Shown here: positions 63,869-64,000 of the stretch, piece after piece | Numbering within the stretch: position 1 is the first letter of the stretch | Layout of the letters: every line of letters starts with the position of its first letter | Made by a program: the position numbers and the translations under genes | Origin: Myxococcales bacterium | GTDB lineage: Bacteria > Myxococcota_A > Polyangia > Polyangiales > Polyangiaceae | NCBI GenBank assembly: GCA_016794345.1 | Contig: JAEUKE010000314.1 | Location: 184,277-248,276 of the forward strand | Reading direction: 5' to 3' | Length of the DNA: 64,000 nt | Notes under the pieces: generated by a model | What the model saw: only the letters and a program-made list of their open reading frames with translations | What the model was told of the DNA's origin: nothing | Databases searched by the model: none

Positions 63869-64000
63869 ATGCCCGCTCCGTCCCACTCCCTCGTGCCGTA
63901 CCGATCGTCTCGCGGATCATCGCGGTTGCCGAGGCGGTGGCAGCTCGTCTTCGCGTGGCTCCTCGCTGTTTTCGCGGGCTTGGGCGCCTGGCCGCGCATC
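63869..64000 (+). CDS. Partial gene, N-terminus with signal anchor
   Basis: An ATG begins an open frame that runs off the right edge (44 codons). It reads a basic N-region (RSSRGSSRLPRRW) followed by a hydrophobic segment QLVFAWLLAVFAGLGAW, consistent with a signal anchor or uncleaved signal peptide. No ribosome-binding site is obvious and nothing further can be said. Confidence 0.4.
   Translation, partial: MPAPSHSLVPYRSSRGSSRLPRRWQLVFAWLLAVFAGLGAWPRI

Overview
The window is very GC-rich, densely coded DNA that fits a myxobacterium of the Polyangia type (Sorangium/Polyangium relatives). This is inferred from gene content: many lipoproteins with Gly/Ser/Thr-rich linkers, a large Ser/Thr kinase with a Pro/Ala-rich linker, repeated ExbB/ExbD motor genes, a CxxxxxC-xGxxC-type Cys-rich motif, a PAS hybrid histidine kinase and a SWIM-containing SNF2 ATPase. 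Genes are tightly packed, often with ATGA or GTGA stop/start overlaps. No rRNA, tRNA, CRISPR array or intact insertion sequence was seen.

Layout. 1-2.6 kb: a partial lipoprotein/hydrolase, then a graveyard of gene fragments. 2.6-4.6 kb: two unknown lipoproteins. 4.7-9.8 kb: an NADPH/ferredoxin-type Fe-S flavoprotein with korA-korB (2-oxoacid:ferredoxin oxidoreductase). 9.8-17.1 kb (minus): TolC-like channel, a degenerate membrane-pyrophosphatase homologue and a SNF2 ATPase. 17.3-27.2 kb: a PEGA-like membrane protein, aldehyde dehydrogenase-surE, Ser/Thr kinase, prs, lipase, family-5 uracil-DNA glycosylase and a lipoprotein. 27.5-33.9 kb: two divergent ExbB/ExbD operons (two ExbB, five ExbD). 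33.9-44.7 kb: hydrolase, HD phosphohydrolase, an XPB-helicase-associated-domain protein, kynureninase-like enzyme, phosphoesterase, PlsC and an AraC-type regulator. 44.8-46.5 kb: a repeat-rich accessory patch with an S23/four-helix-bundle gene inside a perfect 37-bp inverted repeat, and two truncated genes meeting head to head. 46.5-50.9 kb: topoisomerase IV (parC-parE). 51-58 kb: signalling, peroxidase and envelope genes. 58-61.4 kb: a broken NHL propeller, a vgrG remnant, an AAA ATPase, a Uma2 nuclease and an ArsC-family gene. 61.4-64 kb: secreted esterase and lipoproteins.

Most notable: the ArsC-family gene at 61008-61379 has an in-frame TGA exactly where the catalytic Cys12 of E. coli R773 ArsC sits. 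A hairpin with a GGTC apical loop follows 17 nt after the TGA, the geometry of a bacterial SECIS. His8, Arg60, Arg94 and Arg107 of the R773 enzyme are all present at the same numbers. I read this as a selenocysteine-containing arsenate reductase-like protein that ordinary gene calling would truncate.

Other recurring themes are hairpin repeats placed between convergent genes, used as bidirectional terminators, and several rearrangement scars (near 1.6, 2.4, 46.2 and 58.7-59.1 kb) where genes have lost one end.
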